A DNA stretch of 64,000 nt, from assembly GCA_951799425.1 (NCBI GenBank), contig OX637391.1, forward strand, positions 17,078,051 through 17,142,050, given 5' to 3'. Below the pieces are notes generated by a model, which saw only the letters and a program-made list of their open reading frames with translations, had not been told where the DNA came from and did not search any database. The position numbers were made by a program, and so were the translations under genes. The DNA is from Ilex aquifolium (lineage: Eukaryota > Streptophyta > Magnoliopsida > Aquifoliales > Aquifoliaceae). This document shows positions 34,501-46,297 of this stretch, one piece after another (the stretch's first letter is position 1; each line of letters opens with the position of its first letter).

Positions 34501-36119
34501 TTTTTATATTTTAAAAAAATAAAAAATTAAATTTATTATTAATATTAAAAATAAAAAGACCTTATCTATCGTTTTCGCTCTAAATCCCAAAATATTTGGC
34601 GCCGACCCTTTTGGTTGCAACAGATTGAGGCAACTGAGACTTACAGTATCATATTTTTTGGACTTCCCACAAAATATATTATTTTTATGGTGGAGCAAAT
34701 TACATGATTGAAAGCAGCATCACACATAATGGAGCTTTGCACATCTCTACTGAGAGTTTGTTGTTGGGAAATAGGAATCTTTTTAGAAGAACTTCTGTTT
34801 CAAATTTTTTTTTTTTTTTTTTTTTTTTATGTACGAAGCAGATTGATATTGGAGATAGATATCAATCATTCAATTTTTTATTCAATTGTCAATTCTAATA
34901 TCAAATTACAATTTCATTTTTTTTTTTTTATAATTTTTACAGTCATTTGGCAATGAGATGATATTTCACTGTCCTACATTAGCAAAATGAAGGCATATTT
35001 CCAGTTTATTTTCATAGGACAACATATTTTTATTTTTATTTTGTTGTAAGAGTGAAATAAGGAATTTTTTTGACATTGAAATGTTTGTTATTGTTCGGTT
35101 TCATTGAAATTCGATATATTTTTTTTTCTGTACTAATTTCACTGTAAAAAAAATAGGACAGTAAACTAGGAATATTTGGACTTTAAAATATTTATTTCAT
35201 TGTTCGATTTTACTGAAATTCGATATTTATTTTATTGTCTTCTTGTTGTGTGGATTAAAACTTCTAAATATTTTTTCAATTTTTTGAGTTCACTGTTCTT
35301 TATATATGTTTCTTAATCCGAATGAAAACGTCTTAACTAAGTTATTAAAATTTAATTAATTTTATTAATTAAGCACAATTTATTTGTGTTCACTATTTGA
35401 ATTTACTGTTTTTTGATGTCACTGTCTTTTAGTTAACTATCTTGAGTGTGAAAGATAAAAGAGAGAGAAATGAATTTAAGAATGAGAGAAAGAAATTTAA
35501 GTAATGACCTTAATTAAGGGTATTTCTATCATGTTTTGATTTTATAGACTTTTTTTCTTAAAAGTGTTCAGATTAGACCTAAAGCCCAAAAAATCCAAAA
35601 AATTTGTTGATTACAGTTCACTGTTTGTAAAAATTTTGAACAATGAACTAGGAGTTTCATTCGATGACGAATGAAATTTTAGAATGGAGTAGATGTCTAA
35701 CTCTTGATAACATCGTTATTTAAAGTTGAAAGTGGTTGTTTATGTTTTATATAATATAAATAATGTTAAAAGAAAATGTTTTTTTTTTAAATTTCTTGAT
35801 GAGATATAATATGAATTCTTGTAGAATTAATACATTTTTTTGGATGGTTCGGTTAACATATTGATTGAGTAGATTTTAGTTAATTCGGACATGCGAGTGG
35901 TGAGTTTAATTGCCGAGTAAAGACTTTTGAGTTTTTTCTATGAAAATATTTTGTATTAAATTAAATTTTTTACTCAAATATTGATTCAAATTCAATTAAA
36001 AATTTAAATCAAAACTAAAAATGACTAAAATGAAAAAAAAAAAAAAACCCATTTGGTCCAACTCGTCATTCGTGCTCATCATCCGTTGTACAATGATTTA
36101 TAAATTGTAAGAGTAATGA
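34501..36119. other. AT-rich intergenic sequence with short repeats
   Basis: It has a T run of about 27 near 34805 and a second near 34918. A diverged direct repeat of about 60 bp ('attgttcg(g/a)tttcattgaaattcgatat') occurs at about 35090 and 35198. No gene was recognised. Confidence 0.5.
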
Positions 36120-36259
36120 TATGCTTACCAAAGCGTTTATCAAAAGATATTTTTACCAAATAAGTTGGTAAATGAGGTTTTCTCCAAACCCAGTCTCTCT
36201 CAGAACTTATTTCCTCAACTCAGTCACTTTTAAACTTAATTCTCAGACCCAGTCTTTTT

Positions 36260-36420
36260 TAAAAAACGTCATTTGCAATGACGTCTTCTCCCCTTAAAAC
36301 GTCATTTTAAATGACGATTTGAATTTGAAATTTTTTGTCTGAAAACGTCATTGCAAATGACGTTTTATGCCCCTTTATGTCCAATGACGTTTTCTACCTC
36401 TTAGCTTTTTACAATGACGT
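36260..36420. repeat. Left array of TGACGT palindromes
   Basis: AACGTCATTT...AATGACGTT units recur at least four times (near 36278, 36300, 36345 and 36383) in a subterminal block. Each can fold on itself and contains the ACGTCA/TGACGT core bound by plant TGA-type bZIP factors. Confidence 0.8.
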
Positions 36421-37118
36421 TGTCTTAGCCAAAAGTCTCCAACCACCAACTTGTAATAAATTTTATAAAAGCTAATAACTTCACCTTATGTCTCCCATCA
36501 TGATTCACCATACAAAAAAGATAAATAAATAAATTTTAGAATTTAATTCCCTTTTCATAATAATTATGAACTTATTTTATAATTGAAAATAAAATTCATA
36601 AAAGCATAATTTAATTTCATATTTTTCAATATAAAAACATATTTGTAAAACATATATTTAATAAAAAAACTTAAAAACGTGTTTTGAAAGCCCACTTTTA
36701 TATTAAAAAGTACGTAAACCCATGTTTTGCTAAGATGCTACCAAAAAAATCTCAATATTATAATCTCACTTCCCATGTCATAAAAGCATCTCAATCTGGA
36801 GGAGCTTTTCCCCAAACTCAGTCGGCCCTAAAATTTTATTTACCAAACTCAGTATATTTTTAAAAACATCACTTTAAATGACATTTTTTAAAACGTTTTT
36901 TTTTTTAGAAATTTGTTTTGTATATGCTAAAAAACTTATGTATTCCAATTTTATGTTATAAGTTCATCGAACATTTATACTTGACCTAAAAAAGTGTCTC
37001 AACAAAAAAAACATAGGCAGTCTCAAGAACTTAATTGACACAAGGATCGATCATATGTGTAATTTATTCAAATCGGCTCGATAAAAAAACAAAGGGCTCA
37101 AAAGCAGCTACATTTCTA

Positions 37119-37640
37119 CTACCTACACATTCCTACAAGCAACTTGAGATCCGAGTTAGTGTCAAACATAGGCAATCTTTGACTTGAAACCCGTAGTGCC
37201 CGGCTTACAATGTTGCCTTGATTATGTACACAAAATGTTACTGCTGCTGCAGCCAAGGAATCACCAACTGAAGGGAAAGAAGCTTTAATAGCTTGCCTAA
37301 AGGTAACATGACAATAGAACTCATATTTTTCTAACCATTATAACTATTATGTATTTCAGTATTAATCTCCACCCTTAAACCGATGGCTTCACACAGAATT
37401 ACATCTGAAAACATATCTCTACAGACAGTGAGACAGCCCTGCCTAGAGATTTTAATAACTAACATCCAATGAAGAGTATTTGATAAAATAGAGGATCCAC
37501 AAACTACAACGAAACGCACTTCAAACAATTTCTCAACCATGAAAAACAAATAAGCTGACACATGCTCTGCTAAATTCATGGACAAATTTAGAAGACGGTT
37601 TACTGGACAGATGGGCCAGAATTGATTTTCCATCAAGTAA
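37119..37640 (-). pseudogene. Coding-like fragment of an unidentified protein
   Basis: Two blocks read on the - strand. From about 37640 to 37373 there is a frame with FWPICPVNRLLNLSMNLAEH and HWMLVIKISRQGCLTVCRDM. From 37296 (acceptor cctttag|) to the stop at 37119 there is AIKASFPSVGDSLAAAAVTF ending in LLVGMCR. The composition looks like real protein, but I do not recognise it. With the visible donor (agg|gtggag) the phases do not match, so the splice is uncertain or broken. Confidence 0.35.
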
Positions 37641-37857
37641 TCAGTTTCAACATCTTGGGAACAGCTGTGCTTAACTGAGCTTGTTAGAAGTACCTGTACT
37701 TCATAGAAGCGAGATGTGGATTGCTACAGGTAGACAAATGAGATCTCAAGACAGTGTAGCAGGGAACTTGTGTGTCATGGCTTGTGGAGCTTGAAACCAA
37801 ATACTCTTGGGACATAGCTTTGCGTTGCTTTTTGTGGCTTGAGGTATTAGAGCCCAT

Positions 37858-37983
37858 GGACTCTGTTCACGTGATGCAGCACCTGCTGCTGAACTCCATG
37901 GACTCTGTTCACGTGATGTAGCACCTGCTGCTGGACTCTGTTCTGCTGCTGGACTCTGTTCACGTGATGCAGCACCTGCTGCA
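37858..37983. repeat. Short tandem repeat 'ggactctgttcacgtgatg' and 'cagcacctgctgct'
   Basis: Three imperfect copies run in tandem with a partial copy between them. Sequence from about 37682 (TGTTAGAAGTACC) to about 38270 looks like a copia-type solo LTR, but no target duplication could be matched, so it is not called separately. Confidence 0.75.
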
Positions 37984-38211
37984 CTTAGTCACACAAATAC
38001 TGCACATGATCTCAGCATAGAGCATGGAGAAGATAAGGATGATGATGCTAGAGATATCTCAAGTGATAAAGATAAAGACTAAGCATAGATATATCACTTC
38101 ATGATAGAGTCTATCAAAGTTCTTATCAAGTGTATAGTTTATCCTTTCAAGTGTACTGATCATGTATCAAATGTATGTATATATATGAATAGAATTCAAC
38201 ATCTCTCCTCA

Positions 38212-38337
<126 letters not shown>

Positions 38338-38987
38338 TCACAACAGAGCAGTAAATACATGTATTTAGAGCACAATGATTCATTAATGTCTCCAGCTTCA
38401 CTAGAATTTTTCATTACATTCATTCATACAGGAGTCCATTGATAACAAGGCACATCACTTTTCACTATTTATGGATCGATGTTTTACTTGAGCCATTTAT
38501 ATGGACTATGCCTGTACTATCCAGACTTTTACAGATTGGGGAAGGTGAAGGTTGATGGTGCCTGCTGCTATAAGAACGATTGCAAAATTCGCAATGTAAA
38601 TATTACTAGACTTTACAAAATCACTGTTGATAAATTAGTTATAAACGTTAAGCGAATAAAGTATTTTTTTATCACTAAATGAGAAAACATCCTTTCACAT
38701 AGTCCATAGCTTCACTAAGAAATAAGAAATAAATCAGGGAAACCGAAGGTTGTCTAGCCATAAGCAAAAAAGTTTTCAAAATTTTGGATGAGTTAATAAT
38801 AAAATTGGAAGGCAGAAACTTCAACGACTACTGTTTCTCTTGATTTTGGACCATGCTACGGAAGAGACTGTCCCATGGAGATTTCTATAATAAGATTCTG
38901 ATTATACTATCAGCATGGTGTCCACACAATTATATCAGTTTACAAAAAAAGATCAGAAAGTTTTAAATGACAAAGTGCACTACATAC

Positions 38988-39120
38988 CAGGAGTCCTGGA
39001 ACCTTCGTATCTGTTTCGTTTTTGTCCATACTTTTCATCGTATTCCTTATCATGACTATGTGATACACCCCTATGGCTCTGCTCTTCTCTATCCGGGTAG
39101 TGGCTCCATTTCAGAGAAGT
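38988..39120 (-). pseudogene. Exon fragment of an arginine-rich protein, possibly PRP16-like
   Basis: The - strand frame contains KWSHYPDREEQSHRG and KYGQKRNRYEGSRTPG and ends at a donor ctg|gtatgt. The RYEGSRTPG text resembles the arginine-rich N-terminal arm of the plant splicing helicase PRP16, but the match is short and compositionally biased. Any RS- or RD-rich nuclear protein could give it. Confidence 0.3.
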
Positions 39121-40455
39121 AGTTTTTGATTTTGAGGAGATGGGGGTTACATTTCATGACCACACTGGGTTATGGAAACTTAATTTTCAATTAATATGGT
39201 GATGGTGATTTTGGTCAAGTTTTTTTTTTTTTGGGAGGAGAGATTAATTTTAATGTATGTGTGTGCATGTAAACGCGTACTACAATGATGATCATTAGGG
39301 TGGGATGATCACGCCCAAGGATCAGAAATTCATTTATTTTTCATCGAAATGGCTGAAACACTTGGTTTTCATGGGAACATAAATAAATCGACTGAATATC
39401 GAAATTACTGTATTTTGAAGTATTTAAGAATATTTTAAAGTGTTTTGGGATATTCAATATATATCAACCAATGTTTAGGATACAAGTATTTTAATTTTTT
39501 TTTATATTTTTAGTTCGAGTATGTAATACTAACGGGCGTCCTATGCGATGCACAAAATTTGTCTCCCAAGCCACCCTGTTTCACATTTTTTAACTTTCAT
39601 ATTACTAAAAAAAATTAATTGAAACTTAACTGTCCCAGAAGTCGGTGCAATAAACAATTAGAGACCAAAACAGAGACCATGATAAAATTAATATATATCA
39701 AACCAGTCCCAAAACTCAAGAAGCAAAACAATGTACATTAGGAAAACCCGAGGGTACTGTGACTGGAAAAAGAATATATACTGAATTCGCGTACATGTGC
39801 CAGCCAAATACGTTGAGATGTTTGAGTCATTCTCCATTCTTTATTACAAATAAGAAATGATTTGGAACTTCCCAACTTTTAGGAAAACTTCAGGATCAAG
39901 TTGGAAATGACTTTTTACATGTGTGCCTCACTTCTTATTCCCACATGAAAATTCTGGTTACATTTGTCAAAGTATATATTCAAAAAATATTCTCTCAGAA
40001 AAACTTTTGTAGATTTGGATCAAATTACAGCTATTTTAACAAACCAAGAACAAAAGCAACCTAATTCAGAACCACCAGAGATCCAGCAGAACATAAGCCA
40101 AATTCGTGTCAGAAATCAGATTGTTTAACATTCAGGTGATACAATTTGAAAGCAAAAACTAGAGACCTGTCCATGGATCGAACATTCAGCCATAAATAAG
40201 AAATATCGTTAAGTGTCAAATCTCCACCGGGGTAAGACAATGATGTTTATGATTGTAAACATAGTTTTCAAAACTGTACATTATGTATCTCGAACAGATT
40301 ATTGGTAGGTGGCATAAGAAGGGCAGGTGTCCACTCAGGTCGATATTTCCAAAGATTGTGTTTTACAGGAAAAAAAAGAAAAGAAAAGAAAACGAGAAAC
40401 ATAGGAAATGTAATAGAGTTAACACATACATTGAACTAAGACTATCCTACAGTAC

Positions 40456-40555
40456 CTTCCATGTGATGGCAGTGCATTCCTTTGATGATGAGGCAAGGTA
40501 TTTCCCATTATTTGAAAACTGAACATACCAAACTCCATCGGCATGCTCCCTTTAA
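40456..40555 (-). pseudogene. WD40-repeat exon fragment (WDR26-like)
   Basis: One exon has acceptor aaag| at 40555 and donor gaag|gtactg at 40456. It reads EHADGVWYVQFSNNGKYLAS, then SSKECTAITWK. This is a complete WD40 blade pattern and is close to the first blades of the plant WDR26 homologue, a substrate-receptor type protein, where a W(F/Y)VQFSNNGKYLAS phrase is usual. No neighbouring blades are seen, so only one exon was captured. Confidence 0.6.
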
Positions 40556-41378
40556 ATCTGCATGTATCAGAAGCATGCTCAAAAAAGTGGTCGTAATGTG
40601 TGATACATATAAAATAGCCATGAAGCGCAGTATATATTTATGCAGGTTAAATAAGGTAGAAAATGCTTCTATAATAAACTATGTAACAAGAATGCTCCTA
40701 TCCTGGGCTTCTTTTTGATGTCAGACACACCAACAAATGAAAGGGCAACACTGCATTAATAGATATCCATGAATTTAGGGGTACCAATGTTGCTATTCAA
40801 TAATAATAAATAAATAAAAATTGTTGCTATTCAACTTGCTGTCAGGTTTCTCCGTTGGCAACTAAGACCCTTGCCTGTGACCTGACATTTTACAAATAGT
40901 AAAAAGGCAAAAGATTTTCCATGCCATATTTTGTTTGGCTTTCAAAGTCTGGGCTCTGGCTTAACCCTTATACCATAATATAAAACTAAGTCATTACTGC
41001 ATAAGTGCATTTTATTTTCTCTTTCAAAAACATTTTTCCTATGTTTTCACACTACATTTCTTTAAGAAATACTCTCAACTGTCAGCCTAAGAGATATTGA
41101 AGCTACAGCAAGCACTGACTGCTACTGATGCCAATTATCTGCATAAGATTCTTTCAAGGATGCAGTAAGTAGTTGAAGGAAGAGAGGTTGTTGGAAATTA
41201 GCCATGACTTAACAAGGCAATATTTAATCACCATATCTGTCATAAATTTAGTTGTCCACCTGAAGAAATTTAATAATTAGTTTGCTAGAACTTGTGGTGC
41301 CATCAACCGAAGTCATGATATGCCATAGTAACAAGAAACCGATGTAGATCACTTAATTGAACCCATCAAAATAAATGA

Positions 41379-42064
41379 TTTACTCTGAATCTGTTTCTTC
41401 TATCCCATTTAGTATTGTTAATCATACAGAGTTAAATGAAGCTACTCTATACATACCTTGTATTCTTCCTCAAAGACAAGGTATGTAACCCTGTGTAACA
41501 TGACCACACTGGGTTACATTTCAAGCCCACATAAAAACAAAACACGCATTTATACTTCCTACACACTTCATCTACAATCAGGATCAATGCACTCAGCGCC
41601 AGCAGATGTAGGAGAGGAGTAGTGACCGATTACTCATCATACCTGTTGCTCAATGCGAGTCGAAGATGGTCACCCGATGGAAATGCCTGTGGAGCTCTGA
41701 TCGGATGGATGGAAGACTTGATTTACTCTGAATCTGTTTCTTCTATCCCATTTAGTATTGTTAATCATACAGAGTTAAATGAAGCTACTCTATACATACC
41801 TTGTATTCTTCCCCAAAGACAAGGTATGTAACCCTGTGTAACATGACCACACTGGGTTACATTTCAAGCCCACATAAAAACAAAACACGCATTTATACTT
41901 CCTACACACTTCATCTACAATCAGGATCAATGCACTCAGCGCCAGCAGATGTAGGAGAGGAGTAGTAACTGATTACTCATCATACCTGTTGCTTGATGCG
42001 AGTCGAAGATGGTCACCCGTTGGAAATGCCTCTGGAGCTCTGATCGGATGGATGGAAGACTTGA
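41379..42064 (+). repeat. 343-bp tandem duplication
   Basis: Copy 1 (41379-41721) and copy 2 (41722-42064) begin 'tttactctgaatctgtttc' and end 'ggatggaagacttga'. They differ at only a few positions (for example cctcaaag versus cccaaaag, and agtgaccg versus agtaactg). This indicates a recent duplication inside the TIR-bounded element. Confidence 0.95.
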
Positions 42065-42153
42065 TGCAGCTCGGTGAACTGGAGCTGTGCTCAGTCGTTG
42101 GTGTAGCAGTGTTCAATCGTTGGTGTTCTGGATCGATTTAGGGCAAAATCGAT

Positions 42154-42420
42154 TTAGTCTGGAATGGAGAATGGAGAATGCTCACTGCTCATTCGCTGAC
42201 TCGCTGGATGAACAATGGTTGGAGCTCGTCGGAGATAACCGTCGTTGAATGGTTGGAACTCGTCCGAGAGTTGGCTGGCTGAGAGTGGTGGGTGGAGGAG
42301 TTCGCTCACAGTCGTTTCGTTTGTGGAGGAGGAGAGCTGAGAGTGCAAATGTTTGAAAATTTTTAACCTAGACTGTGATTTGGGAATTTTTAAGGGAGCC
42401 GATATAGATATAACGTTCAA
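42154..42420 (-). other. Open frame beside the right inverted repeat; possible first exon of the cargo
   Basis: An 88-codon frame on the - strand starts in the subterminal region. It is hydrophilic and Ser/Pro-rich, with no recognised domain. All cargo exons of this element lie downstream on the same strand, so it could head a chimeric transcript. That is inference only. Confidence 0.2.
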
Positions 42421-42423
42421 ATC

Positions 42424-42632
42424 GTTATTGTAAATGACGTTTTTAACTCTTTTATTTTTTTAACGTCTGTTAGACCCCGTATAAAATTCCATGTTAAAAA
42501 ATGTCATTACAAATGACGACTTTAAAAACGTCATTTTTAATAACGTTTTCAATAAAAAAATTTCAACCTAAAATCGTCATTCCAAATGACGTTTTTACAT
42601 CTGAAGGCGTTATTTCAAATGACGTTTTTAAA
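42424..42632. repeat. Right array of TGACGT palindromes
   Basis: Mirror of the left array: TAAATGACGTTT, AAATGTCATTACAAATGACG, AACGTCATTTTTAATAACGTT, CGTCATTCCAAATGACG and CGTTATTTCAAATGACG follow one another in about 200 bp. Confidence 0.8.
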
Positions 42633-42836
42633 AAAAAATTGGGTTTGACAAATAAATTCAAAACTGGCTGGGTTTTAGAATTAAGATTTGAGGGGGACTG
42701 GGTTTGGGAAAAACCTCGTTGGTAACTCCATAGCCAATCAAAAATATTTTGATCAGTATTTAGTGGGTCCAAGAGTAATTTGGAATCGCCAACTTATTTG
42801 ATAAAAACATTTTTTGATAAAAATTTTAATATGCAT

Positions 42837-45800
42837 AACATTTCCCAAAATGTAATTGTTCAGCTTGGAAGTCGTGCTACTGGCCATATGATCAATAAGT
42901 ACCCCTATTGTATTTGACAGAAAAATCAAAAAACAATGATGTCATACAATATTTATTTTATAATGACAATTTTGCCCCTAAATAAAGAGACTATAAAATC
43001 TGTTTCACCCTATTTTTAATGTGTTTTTCCTCTCTTTTTTCTCTCATCCTCACCGAGACGTCTACAAATTCTCTCTAGAATAATGTTATTTGGACTTAAA
43101 AATCTGACATAATTTGTTGACATAATGATGTGACTTCAGTAGAACCATTGAATCAACACCAAATTTCAATGTTTGATGAGCCCCACAGTCAATCCAAATG
43201 TCATAATGAATTCAAATTAAGTTAGTAAATTATGTCCCAATAGCATTGCTCATTCTCTCTCTCTCCAAATGCAAACACACTTGCACACAAAATATCAGAA
43301 TAATACACTTGCATGTACACAACATAGAAGCATAAAACATATGCTCTTCCTCCTTGTCTCTTTGTTTCTTGCACTCACTCACACACACACACCCCTGCTC
43401 CATTTATCTCGATGTAAATACATGCACACATGTAAAAACTACATGTAGTATCCATTTCAAATCCAAAACAAGTAGCCAACCACCACAATAAAGTTCGCAC
43501 AACAAGTGCCTTCATTTGTTTCGACGATCTCAAACACCTTGGCCGTATGTCTCCAACAGCTGAACGACTTGAAGCATACCCACCCAATACCTATAGTCAT
43601 CTAAATAGAGTCTTACTTGCACACAAAAGTAAAAGAACAAAGAATTTACCACTTAAACAACAGGGTAAGCCGGTCATAAAATCTTAGCCACTGGAAGTCG
43701 CCCTGAGGACATGATTTGGAATTTCTGATCTACTTGTTCTCAAACATATTAATGAGCAGGTTATAATCTCAAATGGCATCAAACTTGTGCTCTTAAGGCC
43801 AAGTATTAATAAACCAAGCAGTTTGTTACTATGATCAACTATTGATACAATTGTTTTTGCACACTTACCCTGAAGCTTATAGATTCGTATATTTAGAAGT
43901 GTAGTTGTGATGCCAATCAATGAGAAAAAGATCACCACAGAACTACCATTGCCACAAAAAAATCAGGCCAACCTTCCATGAAATCAAGTGACCCTCTGCA
44001 CCAACTGTAATTGCACACACACACGGCATCACCACGCGACCACCACCATTAGCACATCGATAGAAAGTGGAAGAGACGACATTATCGCCACTTTTACCAC
44101 CGCAATAATTACGACACTGCTACACGACACAATTTGTAGAGCTGAACGTATGAGCACATGTCATCGCCATCGTAGGCCTTTGGACTGTGGTTAGGGGCCT
44201 CTGGGCTCCTCCAAAGTTCTTGGTGAGATGGATGGAGTGGAAGTGTAGAAAAATTAGGACAAGCCTTTGAAGTGTACTTCCACATTGCCCCATTCAACCC
44301 ACTTTCTATCCACCAACACCACGATGTTGTCTAGCATGCAAGCACCCACCCATCCGCCCAAAGATCTCTCTGTTACCCAGAACTACGAGCTGTTAACTTT
44401 GATTACATAATAGAAAGAGAGCAAGAAATAGAAGAATGAAAGAGAGAGAAAAAAAATCAGCAACTACAGAGAGCAAAAAAATCAGCAACTTTGGAGGGTG
44501 TTTCTGCTGGGGTCTCAGTTACAGGCTACTATTATTGGTTTTGAGATTATTTTGGGGGAGTCTCCTATTTTGAGATTTCTAAGGCTTTCTAGGGTCTTTA
44601 AATCTCAATCTTAGCAGATCACAAAAGATCTGCTAAGAGTAATCAACAATACAACACAAAAAGAGTTAATCAAAAAATCAACAATACAACACAAGAAAGT
44701 CATCAGTCATATGAAAAGAACAGCTTCATCATTCTTTATAGGCAACTTGTTGAAAGAAGGCGGACCATCCACATCTCAAAAATATCAAGCACAACAACAT
44801 CACAAGAGTAATGATAGATGCTCTGTTTACCCCCCAAAAAAAATGATAAGTGCTCCATTCAGTGGCAATAGTAACCCATTTTGCCAAAATATAATGTGAT
44901 TTGAACAACCTGATGTAGAGGGGATGGAAAAAAGGCATGTACAATGGACTGTCGATTTTATACAGATGAATACAATTTTGGGTAACTTCCAAAGTGAAAC
45001 CGTAGACAAAAATAATACAAAAATTCAGCTTCAATGGAGGAATAAATGAATCAGACCCAAATACAGCAAAACGAAAGCAAAGTTTTTATAAGTCCATTAG
45101 ACCCAAATGCAGAGGTAATCTGAAAAAAATTTCAAGCTTTATAAAAAAAAAATAGCAGCTATAGAGCAAAAAAATAAAAAAAAATAGCAGATCAGGTTAG
45201 GCGTAGATCAGCAACTAGAGAGCGAAAGAAAAAAATTCAGCAACAAGAACCCTGATTTGAGCAGGCCTATAACCATATTCTAGATCAGATCTCAGGTTTA
45301 CCTTGATGGGATGTCTTCGTTGCTAACCAATGTCTTCTAGATCAGATCTCATATTGCTAACCAATGTGTTCGTTGAAGAGGATAGGCGTCTGGCGATGAA
45401 CAACTCTCGCGATGAAGACCCTTGGTGATGAAGAGGACAGGAGAGAGAGAGAGAGAGAGGCGATGAAGATGAGAGGTTCGGGTTTGGGTATTGCTATTTA
45501 TATGGGTGCCCAATAAATGTGTCTTTTTGGTGCTAATAAGGTTCGAATCCTTGACCTCATTAATAACAAATGCATGTTAAACGTTTTTTTTTTTCTTTTC
45601 GAAAATGTCTTTTTTTTTCCGTTTTTCAAAATCGTCCCTCGTTTACAAAACGGTGGCAAAAAAAATAAAATAAAATCGGTTATCAAATGAATTTTTTTTT
45701 CTTGTTTACTCAAAATCAAAATAAAAACGAAAAACAGAATCGTTACCAAACGGGACCTTAATCAGTAAATTTTTTTTTGTGTGTCTCAGTGTGTGCGCTA

Positions 45801-46075
45801 CTATCTTTCTTTTTGGTGGTGTTTATGAAGCCAATTCCACTCTGAAAGTGTGTGATTGCTAGGCAGTGGTAAGTTTTTCTTTTGCTTATCTTCTTTGCAA
45901 AATTACATGTCTCTTGCCAGATGCTTACCATGTTGCCTGTATTCTTGATGATTTGTTTACCTTCACTGCTGCACCAACAGAAACTCTTTCTTTCAAACTA
46001 GTTAAGGCATTTATTATTTCCTTTTGCCACCTTTATCTCTGATTGTTTGGTTTTAAATGCTGCATGTTTCTTTGA
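42837..46075. other. Intergenic, no gene supported
   Basis: It holds a (CA)n run near 43379-43394, a CAT/CAC-rich stretch near 44010-44100, and a repeated '(a)tcaacaatacaacacaa' near 44643-44695. Related 'atcagcaacta(c/g)agag' phrases occur near 44456 and 45207, and the element-like end 'cgttaccaaacgggacc' is near 45742. Short frames show no known domain. Confidence 0.5.
45440..45459 (+). repeat. (GA)n microsatellite
   Basis: Uninterrupted GA dinucleotides over about 20 bp, with no gene nearby. Confidence 0.95.
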
Positions 46076-46297
46076 ACTCCACCGACATTGGTACAATATG
46101 AGTTGCCAGTGATAGTTATAGTCTTTAACAACAGTGGTGTATATGGTGGTTGACCGGAGGTGCCCTGAAAAATTACAGGACCTTACGAAGATGATCCAGC
46201 ACCGACATCTTTTGTCCCTGGTGCAGGATATCATAAACGTTACACAATCGATCCAGATGCTGGTGCAGAAAGTGGGAGGTTGCAGCGCAAAAACTAA
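46076..46297 (+). pseudogene. HACL: 2-hydroxyacyl-CoA lyase (oxalyl-CoA decarboxylase family) C-terminal fragment
   Basis: The + strand reads TLVQYELPVIVIVFNNSGVYGG with a one-base insertion, then DRRCPEK and, after a one-base loss, ITGPYEDDPAPTSFVPGAGYH. It then jumps to TIDPDAGAESGRLQRKN and a stop at 46295-46297. The order matches the thiamine-diphosphate-binding C-terminal domain of the peroxisomal plant enzyme, where VFNNGGVYGGDRR..., ...DDPAPTSFVPGAGYH... and ...NVTIDPYAGAESGRMQ.KN end the protein. About 40 residues are missing between GAGYH and TIDP. The two compensating frameshifts and the deletion make it a pseudogene. The N-terminal part was not found upstream. Confidence 0.8.

Noticed and set aside
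45530-45560. 'ggttcgaatcc' resembles a tRNA B-box
   Set aside because: No A-box, acceptor stem or anticodon arm can be laid out around it. The phrase is common in plant repeats.
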